DNA from: JABCPE02 sp963518845
GTDB taxonomy: Bacteria; Bacteroidota; Bacteroidia; Flavobacteriales; Weeksellaceae
DNA length: 64,000 nucleotides
NCBI GenBank assembly: GCA_963518845.1
Contig: CAUQKV010000004.1
Location: 21,756-85,755, forward strand
Reading direction: 5' to 3'
Position 1 is the stretch's first letter. The number at the start of each line of letters is the position of its first letter. Of this stretch, positions 7,824-16,427 are shown in pieces. Position numbers and translations under genes: made by a program. The notes under the pieces were generated by a model. The model was not told the DNA's origin and ran no database searches. It was given only the letters and a program-made list of their open reading frames with translations.

Positions 7824-8477
7824 ATGGAACATTTTGAAAGTTGGAAAGATTTAGTAAACCCCGAATTTTACATTAAATTAGGCGGTTTTTGGCTGGTGCT
7901 TCTTATCGTGTTTGCAGAATCGGGATTATTCTTTGGATTCTTCTTGCCTGGGGACAGCTTGTTGTTTATTTCTGGAATTTATTCCACCACGATTATCAGT
8001 GAAACTTTTGGAGAAACAGGAAGTGATCTTCTCAATACTACGATTTTAGCCATTACTGTGGGCTTTGCTGCTATTCTTGGAGATTCAGTAGGTTATTGGT
8101 TTGGCTCAAAAAGTGGTCAAAAACTTTATCATAAGAAAGAATCTTTTTTCTTTAAAAGAAGTTATCTACTGAAAGCACAGCAATTTTATGAAGAAAATGG
8201 AGCAATGGCTATTATTATTGCGAGATTTTTACCCATGATTAGAACCTTTGCTCCTATTGTAGCAGGCATAGTAAAAATGGATAGCAAAAAGTTCTTTTTA
8301 TATAATATTATAGGCGGGCTTTTATGGTCCTTTTCTCTGATTTTTGCTGGACATTATTTAGATAAACTTTTTATCGACCAGTTCGGAATTGATTTGAAAA
8401 AACATTTGGAATACATTATCATTGGACTAATTGTAGTAACTACAACTCCCGTTATAATCAAAGCCCTTAAAAAATAA
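7824..8477 (+). CDS. DedA family membrane protein
   Basis: A 217-residue inner-membrane protein of the DedA/VTT superfamily, whose members are thought to flip or carry lipids (undecaprenyl phosphate or phosphatidylethanolamine in studied cases). The hallmark FAESGLFFGFFLPGDSLLF is near residues 30-50, the second family block is IIARFLPMIRTFAPIVAG, and several hydrophobic segments follow, including a C-terminal one (YIIIGLIVVTTTPVII). It is convergent with the rplL operon and shares a bidirectional terminator with it. The exact lipid cannot be told from sequence. Confidence 0.92.
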   Translation: MEHFESWKDLVNPEFYIKLGGFWLVLLIVFAESGLFFGFFLPGDSLLFISGIYSTTIISETFGETGSDLLNTTILAITVGFAAILGDSVGYWFGSKSGQKLYHKKESFFFKRSYLLKAQQFYEENGAMAIIIARFLPMIRTFAPIVAGIVKMDSKKFFLYNIIGGLLWSFSLIFAGHYLDKLFIDQFGIDLKKHLEYIIIGLIVVTTTPVIIKALKK

Positions 8478-8523
8478 AACTTTTAAAATACTTTTTAGAT
8501 TTATTCTCGATTAGTAAAAAAAT

Positions 8524-8556
8524 AAAAAGCTGTTTCATTTTGAAACAGCTTTTTTT
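8524..8556. terminator. Bidirectional terminator between DedA gene and rplL
   Basis: A nine-base stem GCTGTTTCA / TGAAACAGC (8529-8549) with a TTT loop, flanked by A and T runs. On the minus strand it ends the ribosomal-protein operon directly after rplL, where rpoB would be expected in most bacteria. Confidence 0.92.
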
Positions 8557-8575
8557 AGTTATTGTAATTTAATAA

Positions 8576-8947
8576 TTACTTCAATTCTACTTCAGCACCA
8601 GCTTCTTCTAATTGCTTTTTAAGAGCTTCTGCTTCATCTTTTGGAACTCCTGTTTTTACTGGAGCTGGAGCACCATCTACGATGTCTTTAGCTTCTTTAA
8701 GACCAGCACCTGTTAAGTCTTTAACTAACTTAACTACAGCTAATTTAGAAGCACCTGCATTTTTAAGGATTACATCAAATTCTGATTTTTCCTCAGCTGC
8801 AGCACCTCCACCAGCAGCACCAGATACTACTACTGCAGCAGCAGCTGGCTCGATTCCGTACTCTTCTTTAAGAATAGTAGCTAATTCATTTACATCTTTT
8901 ACTGTTAAGTTAACAAGCGTTTCCGCTAATTTTTTTAAATCTGACAT
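8576..8947 (-). CDS. rplL: Ribosomal protein bL12 (L7/L12)
   Basis: Stalk protein that recruits and stimulates translational GTPases. The 123 residues show an N-terminal dimerisation helix (LKKLAETLVNLTVKDVNELATIL), an Ala/Gly-rich hinge (AAAVVVSGAAGGGAAAEEK) and the conserved C-terminal domain (KLAVVKLVKDLTGAGLKEAKDIVD). It is the last gene of the rplKAJL transcript, 76 bases after rplJ, and is followed at once by a strong terminator. Confidence 0.98.
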   Translation of the reverse strand: MSDLKKLAETLVNLTVKDVNELATILKEEYGIEPAAAAVVVSGAAGGGAAAEEKSEFDVILKNAGASKLAVVKLVKDLTGAGLKEAKDIVDGAPAPVKTGVPKDEAEALKKQLEEAGAEVELK

Positions 8948-9023
8948 TTTTTTAATGTTTTAATTGTTGAACGATTTATTTTAATTTTATTGAGTGTCTA
9001 TTTTACTCAGTGAAGACCTAAAA

Positions 9024-9581
9024 TTACTCTGCTCCTTCTTCAGATGCAGGCTCTTCTTTTGGTTCTTCTGCCACAGGAGCTTCTGCTTTTGCTTCTGCAA
9101 CCTCTGGTTTGTTTTGCAATGCAGAAATCAAGTTTCTGATTGGAGACTGAAGCAATCCTATGATTTCTCCAATCATCTCTTCTCTAGACTTGATATTTGC
9201 TAGAGTATCTAACTGGTTATCACCAATATAGAAAGTTTCTTGCAAATAAGCTGATTTCAAAGCAGGGAATTCTCCATTCTTTCTGAAATTTTTGATAAGT
9301 TTTGCAGGAGCATTTGCTACTTCTGCTATCATCAATGCAGAATTTCCTTTGAATGTGGAGAACATTTCTGAGTAATCTACTCCCTCCACTTGTTCCATCG
9401 CTTTTTGAAGCAATGTATTTTTTACAACTCTAAGCGTAACATTACTTTTAAATGCTTGTCTTCTAAAATCTGAAGTAGCAGCAGCATTCATTCCTTCAAG
9501 ATTTGCTACATAAACCACTTTGGCATCTTGTAACAATTCTTTTAATTCTTGTATTACTAATACTTTTTCTTCTTTTGTCAT
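9024..9581 (-). CDS. rplJ: Ribosomal protein uL10
   Basis: Anchors bL12 dimers to 23S rRNA to form the stalk. The 185-residue product has the family N-terminus (LLQDAKVVYVANLEGMNAAATSDFR..., RVVKNTLLQKAME) and ends in an acidic Ala/Glu/Pro-rich tail (about 160-185) beyond the bL12-binding helix. It lies 13 bases downstream of rplA in the same operon. Confidence 0.98.
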   Translation of the reverse strand: MTKEEKVLVIQELKELLQDAKVVYVANLEGMNAAATSDFRRQAFKSNVTLRVVKNTLLQKAMEQVEGVDYSEMFSTFKGNSALMIAEVANAPAKLIKNFRKNGEFPALKSAYLQETFYIGDNQLDTLANIKSREEMIGEIIGLLQSPIRNLISALQNKPEVAEAKAEAPVAEEPKEEPASEEGAE

Positions 9582-9594
9582 TGTCTTTCAGATT

Positions 9595-10287
9595 TTAGTT
9601 TACAGATTTAGTATCGATAGCAATACCTGGACTCATTGTAGAAGAAAGGTAAATACTCTTCACATAAGTTCCTTTTGCTGCAGTTGGTTTTAATTTGATT
9701 AAAGCCTGAATAAGCTCTTGCGCATTCTCTCTAATCTTATCTGCATCGAAAGATACTTTACCAATACCTGCGTGTACAATACCATATTTATCCACTTTGA
9801 AATCAATTTTACCTGATTTCACCTCTGCTACTGCTTTACCTACTTCCATAGTAACTGTTCCAGATTTAGGGTTTGGCATTAGACCTCTTGGACCCAATAC
9901 TCTACCCAATGGACCTAGTTTACCCATTACAGCTGGCATAGTAACAATAACATCTACATCTGTCCAACCATTTTTGATTTTTTCTAAGTACTCATCTAGA
10001 CCTACATGGTCAGCACCAGCAGCTTTTGCTTCTGCTTCTTTATCAGGAGTAACCAAAGCCAATACACGGATATCTTTACCCGTTCCATGAGGAAGAGAAA
10101 CTACTCCTCTTACCATTTGATTAGCTTTACGAGGATCTACACCTAATCTCACAGCGATATCTACAGAAGCATCAAATTTTGCTGTATTTACTTCTTTTAC
10201 TAAGGCTGAAGCTTCTTCAAGGCTATATGCCTTATTTTTTTCTAGCTTAGCTACAGCTTCCTTTTGCTTTTTAGTTAATTTTGCCAT
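9595..10287 (-). CDS. rplA: Ribosomal protein uL1
   Basis: Binds the L1 stalk of 23S rRNA, helps release deacylated tRNA, and in studied bacteria represses its own operon by binding the rplK leader. The 230 residues carry MVRGVVSLPHGTGKDIRV and MGKLGPLGRVLGPRGLMPNP, the rRNA-binding signature. Ten bases separate it from rplK. The leader upstream of rplK (10739-10853) can fold into a stem that may be its target. Confidence 0.98.
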   Translation of the reverse strand: MAKLTKKQKEAVAKLEKNKAYSLEEASALVKEVNTAKFDASVDIAVRLGVDPRKANQMVRGVVSLPHGTGKDIRVLALVTPDKEAEAKAAGADHVGLDEYLEKIKNGWTDVDVIVTMPAVMGKLGPLGRVLGPRGLMPNPKSGTVTMEVGKAVAEVKSGKIDFKVDKYGIVHAGIGKVSFDADKIRENAQELIQALIKLKPTAAKGTYVKSIYLSSTMSPGIAIDTKSVN

Positions 10288-10297
10288 TCCTTAATTT

Positions 10298-10738
10298 TTA
10301 AGCGTTAGGTTTCGTTCCTGTTACTTTTAATCCCATTGATCTTGCTGTACCAGCAACCATACTCAAAGCTGAATCTATCGTAAAGCAGTTAAGATCTGCC
10401 ATTTTATCTTCAGCTATTTTTTGTACTTGCTCCCAAGTTACAGAACCTACTTTGTTTCTGTTAGGCTCCCCAGATCCTTTCTTTACCTTAGACGCCTCTA
10501 AAAGCTGAACCGCTGCTGGAGGTGTTTTAATGATAAATTCGAAAGATTTATCCTCATAAACTGTAATTACTACAGGAAGGATTTGACCTGGCTTATCTTG
10601 CGTTCTTCCATTAAATTGTTTACAAAACTCCATAATGTTCACCCCTGCAGAACCCAATGCTGGACCTACTGGTGGAGAAGGGTTTGCTGCCCCTCCTTTC
10701 ACTTGAAGTTTTACCATTTTAAAGACTTTCTTTGCCAT
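10298..10738 (-). CDS. rplK: Ribosomal protein uL11
   Basis: Forms the GTPase-associated centre with 23S rRNA. The 146-residue product has the proline-rich family start (KLQVKGGAANPSPPVGPALGSAGVNIMEFCKQFN) and the C-terminal rRNA-binding part (MADLNCFTIDSALSMVAGTARSMG). It is the first gene of the rplKAJL transcript, with its own promoter and a leader of about 110 bases, separated from nusG by a terminator. Confidence 0.98.
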   Translation of the reverse strand: MAKKVFKMVKLQVKGGAANPSPPVGPALGSAGVNIMEFCKQFNGRTQDKPGQILPVVITVYEDKSFEFIIKTPPAAVQLLEASKVKKGSGEPNRNKVGSVTWEQVQKIAEDKMADLNCFTIDSALSMVAGTARSMGLKVTGTKPNA

Positions 10739-10791
10739 GTTTCTTTATTAAAATAAATTAAAAATATAAAAATGTGGAAGCATTTTATAAA

Positions 10792-10850
10792 TCTGTAAAT
10801 GAATAGATGAAATATCCTTCTCACCTGAACATTTCAACTCCATTTACGGA
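10792..10850 (-). promoter_or_regulatory. Structured rplK leader, candidate r-protein autoregulatory site
   Basis: On the minus strand TCCGTAAATG (10850-10841) can pair with CATTTACAGA (10801-10792) with one mismatch. Inside, GGTGA (10825-10821) and TCATC (10810-10806) form a hairpin with a GAAGGATATT loop. The position, between promoter and the first gene of the L11-L1 operon, is where uL1 binds its own mRNA in studied bacteria. The stems are seen; the ligand is inferred. Confidence 0.5.
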
Positions 10851-10853
10851 TTG

Positions 10854-10883
10854 CAAAATTATAAATTTATTTCTTATCTACAA
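10854..10883 (-). promoter_or_regulatory. Promoter of rplKAJL
   Basis: Minus-strand TTG (10883-10881), a 19-base spacer and TAATTTTG (10861-10854) match the Bacteroidota consensus exactly. The predicted start (about 10847) gives a 110-base leader. Confidence 0.75.
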
Positions 10884-10913
10884 AAATAAATTTACTTTTT
10901 ATTCTAAATATCA

Positions 10914-10940
10914 ATAAAAAAACCACCCTAAAAAGAGTGG
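10914..10940 (-). terminator. Terminator after nusG
   Basis: Minus-strand stem CCACTC / GGGTGG (one G-U pair) followed by a run of T. It separates secE-nusG from the rplKAJL transcript. Confidence 0.75.
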
Positions 10941-10949
10941 CTTATTTTA

Positions 10950-11492
10950 CTAAAGTTTTTCTACTTGCATGTAGCTTAGTTCTAATGGAGTTTCCCTTCC
11001 AAATATTCGAACTTTAACTTCTAATTTTTTCTTATCTTCATGGATTTTTTCAATAGAACCGTTGAATCCATTAAATGGCCCGTCTATTACTTTCACATTT
11101 TCTCCTACAACAAAAGGAATCTCTACATCCACCGCAAATTCAGAAAGTTCATCTATTTTTCCCAACATTCTATTAACTTCTGCAGGTCTCATAGGAACAG
11201 GATCCCCTCCTTTTGTCAAACTCAAAAATGAAATAACCCCTGGTATATTCTTTATCATATGTGGAATCTCACCCATAAGATTAGCCTCTACCATAAGATA
11301 TCCTGGATAATAAGGTCTTTCTTTAAAGACTTTCTTTCCGTTTTTCATCTGTGCTACTTTTTCTGTAGGAATTACTACTTGAGTAACAAAAGATTCATAC
11401 CCCAATCTTCTAATTTCAGTTTCTATATAGGATTTCACTTTGTTTTCCTGCCCGCTAACGGCTTTCAGCACATACCACTTTAAATCTTCCAT
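10950..11492 (-). CDS. nusG: Transcription termination/antitermination factor NusG
   Basis: Binds RNA polymerase and couples it to the ribosome or Rho. The 180 residues contain the NGN domain (KWYVLKAVSGQENKVKSYIE..., YPGYLMVEANL, IPGVISFL) and a C-terminal KOW domain (GENVKVIDGPFNGFNGSIEKI). It follows secE by ten bases, the usual pairing, and ends at a hairpin terminator. Confidence 0.98.
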   Translation of the reverse strand: MEDLKWYVLKAVSGQENKVKSYIETEIRRLGYESFVTQVVIPTEKVAQMKNGKKVFKERPYYPGYLMVEANLMGEIPHMIKNIPGVISFLSLTKGGDPVPMRPAEVNRMLGKIDELSEFAVDVEIPFVVGENVKVIDGPFNGFNGSIEKIHEDKKKLEVKVRIFGRETPLELSYMQVEKL

Positions 11493-11502
11493 GAGAAATA
11501 TT

Positions 11503-11706
11503 TTAGTTAAAAAATCCTATAAACAATGAATACAAGTTCTTGATTGATATACTAAAAAGGCTATCTACCCCAAATGTAAACAAGGCCAATATCAATGTAG
11601 ACACAGCCACAACAACTGTAGAGGACTGTAATTCTTTCCACTTCAACCATTCAACCTTTTCTCTAAACTCTAAAAAAGAATCTTTAACAAAACTTATTAA
11701 ACTCAT
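11503..11706 (-). CDS. secE: Preprotein translocase subunit SecE
   Basis: Small clamp subunit of the SecYEG channel. The 67-residue protein has the short single-helix form: an amphipathic start (FVKDSFLEFREKVEWLKWKELQSS) with the conserved W-PxW/K-E-like region, then one membrane segment (VVVAVSTLILALFTFGVDSLF). It sits between tRNA-Trp and nusG, the conserved bacterial order. Confidence 0.96.
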   Translation of the reverse strand: MSLISFVKDSFLEFREKVEWLKWKELQSSTVVVAVSTLILALFTFGVDSLFSISIKNLYSLFIGFFN

Positions 11707-11787
11707 AATATATCACCAATAAGAAAAAACTAAGGAAATCCCATCTATGATTACACAATAAATAAAATATACCTTAGTCTAAATTTG

Positions 11788-11858
11788 CACGGGCACTAGG
11801 ATTCGAACCCAGATCAACGGTTTTGGAGACCGGTATCCTACCATTGGACGATGCCCGT
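11788..11858 (-). tRNA. tRNA-Trp (CCA anticodon)
   Basis: On the minus strand the acceptor stem ACGGGCA pairs with TGCCCGT, the discriminator is G, and the anticodon arm CGGT-CTCCAAA-ACCG carries anticodon CCA. The T arm has TTCGAAT. The 3' CCA is not encoded. It lies between tuf and secE as in many bacteria; no promoter of its own is visible, so it is probably cut from the tuf read-through transcript. Confidence 0.96.
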
Positions 11859-11881
11859 AGTTTAATTTTAAATTTTAAAAA

Positions 11882-11912
11882 GTTTTCCCGAAAGCTCCCT
11901 TTCGGGAAAACT
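11882..11912 (-). terminator. Hairpin after tuf
   Basis: GTTTTCCCGAAAG and CTTTCGGGAAAAC form a 13-base stem. On the minus strand it follows the tuf stop by some 16 bases and is followed by an AT-rich, T-containing stretch. Since tRNA-Trp and secE lie directly downstream without a clear promoter, it may be only partly effective. Confidence 0.8.
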
Positions 11913-11928
11913 TTATTATACTAAATGA

Positions 11929-13116
11929 TTAGTCTAAAATTTCAGTTACCTGACCAGCACCTACTGTTCTACCTCCTTCTCTAATCGCAAATCTAAGACC
12001 TACATTAAGAGCGATTGGTTGTAACAATTCTACTGTAATTGTCAAGTTATCACCAGGCATTACCATTTCTACACCATCTGGTAAGAAGATTTCACCTGTA
12101 ACATCCGTTGTTCTTACATAGAACTGAGGACGATATTTGTTGTGGAATGGAGTGTGTCTTCCTCCTTCTTCTTTAGAAAGGATATAAACCTCAGCTTTGA
12201 ATTTTTTATGTGGAGTTACAGATCCTTGTTTAGCGATAACCATACCTCTTCTGATATCAGTTTTCTCGATACCTCTCAACAATAGACCAACATTATCTCC
12301 TGCCTCTCCTCTATCAAGGATTTTTCTAAACATCTCTACCCCTGTTACAGTAGAAGTTAATTTCTCAGCACCCATACCAATGATATCAACAGGATCACCT
12401 GTATTGATAACACCAGACTCAATTCTACCTGTAGCTACAGTACCTCTACCTGTAATAGAGAATACATCTTCTATCGGCATCAAGAATGGCTTATCTTGAT
12501 CTCTCACTGGTTGCTCGATCCAGTTATCTACAGCATCCATCAATTCTTCTACCGTAGCAACCCATTTAGGTTCACCATTAAGAGCACCAAGAGCAGAACC
12601 TTTGATTACTGGAGAGTTATCTCCATCATATTCATAAGAAGAAAGAAGATCTCTCAACTCAAGCTCTACCAATTCTAACAATTCTGGGTCATCCACCATA
12701 TCCACTTTGTTCATGAACACAACGATTCTTGGAACATTTACCTGACGACAAAGCAAGATATGCTCTCTCGTTTGTGGCATAGGCCCATCAGTTGCAGCAC
12801 ACACAAGGATAGCTCCATCCATTTGAGCAGCACCAGTTACCATGTTTTTAACATAGTCGGCGTGACCAGGACAGTCTACATGGGCATAGTGTCTGTTTTC
12901 TGTTTCATATTCAATATGTGAAGTATTAATTGTAATACCTCTTTCTTTTTCTTCTGGAGCTGAGTCAATTGCAGAGAAATCTCTCTTTTCAGCCAATCCT
13001 TTGTCTGACAATACTTTAGATATTGCAGCAGTCAAAGTAGTCTTACCGTGGTCAACGTGACCAATTGTACCAATGTTCAAGTGCGGTTTACTACGATTAA
13101 ACGTTTCCTTTGCCAT
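11929..13116 (-). CDS. tuf: Elongation factor Tu
   Basis: Delivers aminoacyl-tRNA to the ribosomal A site as a GTP complex. The 395 residues show G1 GHVDHGKTT, G2 RGITINTSHIEYE, G3 DCPGHADYVKNM, G4 NKVDMVDD and the two beta-barrel domains ending in GGRTVGAGQVTEILD. It heads the tuf - tRNA-Trp - secE - nusG cluster and has a good promoter about 45 bases upstream. Confidence 0.99.
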   Translation of the reverse strand: MAKETFNRSKPHLNIGTIGHVDHGKTTLTAAISKVLSDKGLAEKRDFSAIDSAPEEKERGITINTSHIEYETENRHYAHVDCPGHADYVKNMVTGAAQMDGAILVCAATDGPMPQTREHILLCRQVNVPRIVVFMNKVDMVDDPELLELVELELRDLLSSYEYDGDNSPVIKGSALGALNGEPKWVATVEELMDAVDNWIEQPVRDQDKPFLMPIEDVFSITGRGTVATGRIESGVINTGDPVDIIGMGAEKLTSTVTGVEMFRKILDRGEAGDNVGLLLRGIEKTDIRRGMVIAKQGSVTPHKKFKAEVYILSKEEGGRHTPFHNKYRPQFYVRTTDVTGEIFLPDGVEMVMPGDNLTITVELLQPIALNVGLRFAIREGGRTVGAGQVTEILD

Positions 13117-13161
13117 GATTTAAATTATTTTATGTTTAAACTATTTTTTCAATTCAGTGTG

Positions 13162-13189
13162 CAAATATAATCATTTTTTTGAATATCAA
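13162..13189 (-). promoter_or_regulatory. Promoter of tuf
   Basis: Minus-strand TTG (13189-13187), a 17-base spacer and TATATTTG (13169-13162) fit the Bacteroidota consensus. The predicted leader is about 40 bases. Confidence 0.7.
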
Positions 13190-13240
13190 GAAAAAAAATA
13201 AAAAAATATACATTTCTATTCTTTACCTTATATATTTAAT

Positions 13241-13276
13241 CAAAAAAAATCTCAAAGAAATTTCTTTGAGATTTTA
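13241..13276 (-). terminator. Terminator of the carbonic anhydrase gene
   Basis: AATCTCAAAGAAA / TTTCTTTGAGATT is a near-perfect palindrome. On the minus strand it lies just after the carbonic anhydrase stop and is followed by a run of eight T. Confidence 0.88.
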
Positions 13277-13290
13277 ATTATTCAACCTAA

Positions 13291-14040
13291 TTATAAGGAC
13301 TCAAAAACAGTTCTACTTCCTGTTTTTTGAATTGGTCTATAATTATGATTATACAAATCTGTGAACTTTTTAAGCTGTGCATCAGAAATTGTAAGAACTT
13401 CTTTGAACACTATCCAGTTCATCCCTTGTGAACAAGGTGGAGTTGTAAGTGATCCTGTATAGTTATAATATTTTTTGTTGTTAGGCAACATCGCCAACGG
13501 ATTTATTGTATTATTTGTAGCAACTTCTTGATTCTTAACGTTAGGGAAAGAATTGATATATTGTGCGAACTCAGCATTATCCGCTCCTCCTCCTTTAATC
13601 AACAATCCTAAAATAACGATAGCTCCTGTTGCCTCATTTTGGTGAACAAAATGCACTTCCAATGGAGAGAACTTCCCATCTACAGAATGCTCACTATGTC
13701 CATGATAATGGAATTGTTTAAGTTTATAGGCAACACCATTGTAGGTGATACTACTTTTTCCATCTGTATTAATTTGCACAGTATGCCCATTGTTCACAGC
13801 CTTAGCAGAAAATGCTGAATAATTAAAAGTAATCGCTGGAAGTGTCGCCTTTGTAGTCGCAGTAGTTACAATGTTAATCGGCGACTGAACCAATCCTGCA
13901 CACTCAGAATACCCTTGATTATGCCAATTAGGATTTTCATAATCCCAATGAGCTTGTTTAGAATCAGGAATTTGAACTTCCTCATCTCTTGAACACGCAA
14001 CGAGAGCTAAAAAAGCTCCACATAAAAGAACCTTTCTCAT
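13291..14040 (-). CDS. Alpha-class carbonic anhydrase, lipoprotein
   Basis: Interconverts CO2 and bicarbonate. The 249-residue protein starts with a lipoprotein signal (MRKVLLCGAFLALVAC, lipobox LVAC), so it should be anchored in the periplasmic or outer membrane. The zinc ligands are H111 and H113 in QFHYHGHSEH and H130 in LEVHFVHQN; QSPINI and TGSLTTPPCSQG are further alpha-class blocks. It stands alone between tRNA-Cys and tuf with its own terminator. A TATATTTG box (14129-14122, minus) lies about 80 bases upstream of the ATG. Confidence 0.95.
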   Translation of the reverse strand: MRKVLLCGAFLALVACSRDEEVQIPDSKQAHWDYENPNWHNQGYSECAGLVQSPINIVTTATTKATLPAITFNYSAFSAKAVNNGHTVQINTDGKSSITYNGVAYKLKQFHYHGHSEHSVDGKFSPLEVHFVHQNEATGAIVILGLLIKGGGADNAEFAQYINSFPNVKNQEVATNNTINPLAMLPNNKKYYNYTGSLTTPPCSQGMNWIVFKEVLTISDAQLKKFTDLYNHNYRPIQKTGSRTVFESL

Positions 14041-14202
14041 AATGTTATAATTTAAATTTTTGATTGTTTTAGTTTTAAATACAAAGAAACCTTTACTTAT
14101 GTTTGTTTCTTTTAATCATTGCAAATATAACTGAGGTTTTTATAAAATATTATACTTGATTATATGATAAAAATCATGTTTTAAAAAAAATGTTCGTTTT
14201 AA

Positions 14203-14240
14203 AAAAAACAAATAACTCCAAGGAAATTCCTTAGAGTTAT
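14203..14240 (-). terminator. Terminator of tRNA-Cys
   Basis: AATAACTC...GAGTTATT with an inner AAGGAAATTCCTT palindrome forms a hairpin. On the minus strand it starts about six bases after the tRNA and ends in a run of T. Confidence 0.85.
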
Positions 14241-14245
14241 TATTG

Positions 14246-14316
14246 AGGTTCCGAGCGGATTCGAACCGCTGTAGATGGTTTTGCAGACCACTGCCTAGCC
14301 GCTCGGCCACGGAACC
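14246..14316 (-). tRNA. tRNA-Cys (GCA anticodon)
   Basis: On the minus strand the acceptor GGTTCCG pairs with CGGAACC, the discriminator is T (U73, as expected for Cys), and the anticodon loop CTGCAAA gives GCA. The T arm has GGTTCGAATCC. The 3' CCA is not encoded. It has its own promoter and terminator. Confidence 0.97.
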
Positions 14317-14330
14317 ATTTTTGAATGGTG

Positions 14331-14361
14331 CAAAAGTAGTAAAAGTTTTTTATTTAATCAA
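14331..14361 (-). promoter_or_regulatory. Promoter of tRNA-Cys
   Basis: Minus-strand TTG (14361-14359), a 20-base spacer and TACTTTTG (14338-14331) match the Bacteroidota consensus and lie some 15 bases before the tRNA. Confidence 0.75.
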
Positions 14362-14529
14362 AATATTGATAGATATTTTTCCATTTGAAATTAACTAACT
14401 GATTATCAAATATATTAATAAACTTATTTTTACTTTTAAAATAAATTTGACTTCTACTATGCTCTATTTTTCCGATATTTGGCGAGTAAAATAAGCGGAA
14501 GCAGACTTTAAATTAACTTTTTCAGGAAA

Positions 14530-16404
14530 ATGAATTACATCAGCGTAGAAAATCTTACCAAGACTTACGGCATAGTTACTTTATTTGAGGATATTTCTTT
14601 TAATATCAATGAAGGGGACAAAATCGCCATCGTTGCCAAAAACGGAAGCGGAAAAACTACTTTGCTCAATATTCTAATGGGCAAAGACTTTGCAGATAGC
14701 GGAATAGTGGTCATCAATAAAGATATTCAGGTGGTTTTATTTGACCAAGAAATACACTTTGAGAGCGGACAGACCATCACAGAATTTATCATGAGTCTGG
14801 ATTCTCCGCCTGTACAGGCATTGAAAAATTACCAAAAGTCGCTGACTTCTGATGACACCGAATTCATAGAAAGGGCATTCATAGAAATGGAAAACCAAAA
14901 AGCATGGGGACTGGAAAACGAAATGAAACAAATCCTCTCTCAGCTGAAAATAACCGACCTAAACGCCAAAATGGACAATCTCTCTGGCGGTCAGATAAAA
15001 CGCGTAGCCCTCGCCAAACTCCTGATAGAAACGAGAGTGGAACACAAGCACACGCTACTCATCATGGACGAGCCGACCAACCACCTAGATGTAGATATGG
15101 TAGAATGGCTGGAACAATACCTATCCAGAGCTATGGTCACCCTGCTTCTTGTAACGCACGACCGCTATTTCCTTGACAGCGTGTGCGATATCATTTGGGA
15201 AATAGAAGACAAAAAACTCTATGTCCATCATGGTGCCTATGCCCAATATTTAGAAAATAAAAGTATAAGAGAAGAAAACCTAAACGCTACCATAGACAAA
15301 GCCAACAATCTCTACCGCAAGGAGCTGGAATGGATGCGCAGACAGCCCAAAGCAAGGACTACCAAGTCCAAAAGCCGTATAGAAGCCTTCTACGAAACGG
15401 AGAAAACCGCTAAAATGGACACCAGAAAACAGGAACTAGAACTGGATTTTGGGATGAAAAGGCTGGGCAAAAAGATTTTGGAACTGAGAAACATCAATAA
15501 AAAATTTAGTAATAAAATCATATTGGATAATTTCAGCTATCAGTTTCAGCGAGGCGAAAAAGTCGGCATCATAGGAAAAAACGGCGTAGGAAAATCTACC
15601 CTGCTGAACATCATCCAAGGTCTGGAAACCTACGACAGCGGAGAGATAGAAGTAGGAGAGACCATCAAATTCGGGTATTTTTCCCAAAAAGGACTTACCT
15701 ACCAAGAAGACCAGCGAGTGATAGATTTCATGAAAGACATTGCGGAATATTATCCTCTCGCAAATGGGAAAAGTATCTCGGCATCGCAATTTTTAAAGAT
15801 GTTTCTCTTCAATGAACAGACACAATACACCACCATTTCTAACCTAAGCGGCGGCGAAAGAAGAAGACTGTATCTGATTTCTGTCCTCTTCCAAAACCCA
15901 AATTTCCTCATCTTTGATGAGCCGACTAATGATTTAGATCTGCCTACACTTACCGTGCTGGAGAGTTTCCTTGCGCAGTTTCAGGGATGCCTCATCATTG
16001 TTTCGCACGACAGGTATTTTATGGATAAAATTGTAGACCATTTGCTAGTCTTCGAAGGCGAAGGAAAAATCAAGGATTTCATCGGTTCTTTCACTGAATA
16101 CAGAGACCAACTTGCCCAAAGCAAGAACACTAAAAAAAGTGAACCTGCCAAACCGACAGAAGAAAAACAAACTAAAAATACCAATTCCAAAAGGAAACTC
16201 AGCTTCAAAGAGCAAAAAGAATTGGAAAACATAGAAAAAGAAATGCCTGTTTTAAAGGAAAAACAAGATGAAATTTTAGAAAAACTAAATAATGAAACGG
16301 ATTACGGCATTATTTCTGAACTTTCACAGAAGCTGGAAGAAACCACCAGCCAATTAGAAGCCCACGAAATGCGCTGGCTGGAATTACAAGAAATTTTAGA
16401 GTAA
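14530..16404 (+). CDS. ABC-F family ATPase, Uup-like
   Basis: ABC-F proteins are soluble ATPases that act on the ribosome or, for Uup, also in DNA transactions. The 624-residue protein has two ABC domains: Walker A AKNGSGKTT, signature NLSGGQIKR and LLIMDEPTNHLD in the first; GKNGVGKST, NLSGGERRR and FLIFDEPTNDLD in the second. A charged linker with RQPKARTTKSKSR lies between, and a C-terminal coiled coil (about 555-624, FKEQKELENIEKEMPVLKEK...) is the Uup hallmark. There are no membrane segments. It shares a bidirectional terminator with rpsA. Confidence 0.93.
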   Translation: MNYISVENLTKTYGIVTLFEDISFNINEGDKIAIVAKNGSGKTTLLNILMGKDFADSGIVVINKDIQVVLFDQEIHFESGQTITEFIMSLDSPPVQALKNYQKSLTSDDTEFIERAFIEMENQKAWGLENEMKQILSQLKITDLNAKMDNLSGGQIKRVALAKLLIETRVEHKHTLLIMDEPTNHLDVDMVEWLEQYLSRAMVTLLLVTHDRYFLDSVCDIIWEIEDKKLYVHHGAYAQYLENKSIREENLNATIDKANNLYRKELEWMRRQPKARTTKSKSRIEAFYETEKTAKMDTRKQELELDFGMKRLGKKILELRNINKKFSNKIILDNFSYQFQRGEKVGIIGKNGVGKSTLLNIIQGLETYDSGEIEVGETIKFGYFSQKGLTYQEDQRVIDFMKDIAEYYPLANGKSISASQFLKMFLFNEQTQYTTISNLSGGERRRLYLISVLFQNPNFLIFDEPTNDLDLPTLTVLESFLAQFQGCLIIVSHDRYFMDKIVDHLLVFEGEGKIKDFIGSFTEYRDQLAQSKNTKKSEPAKPTEEKQTKNTNSKRKLSFKEQKELENIEKEMPVLKEKQDEILEKLNNETDYGIISELSQKLEETTSQLEAHEMRWLELQEILE

Positions 16405-16427
16405 TATTCCTTTTGTATAAAGACAAA

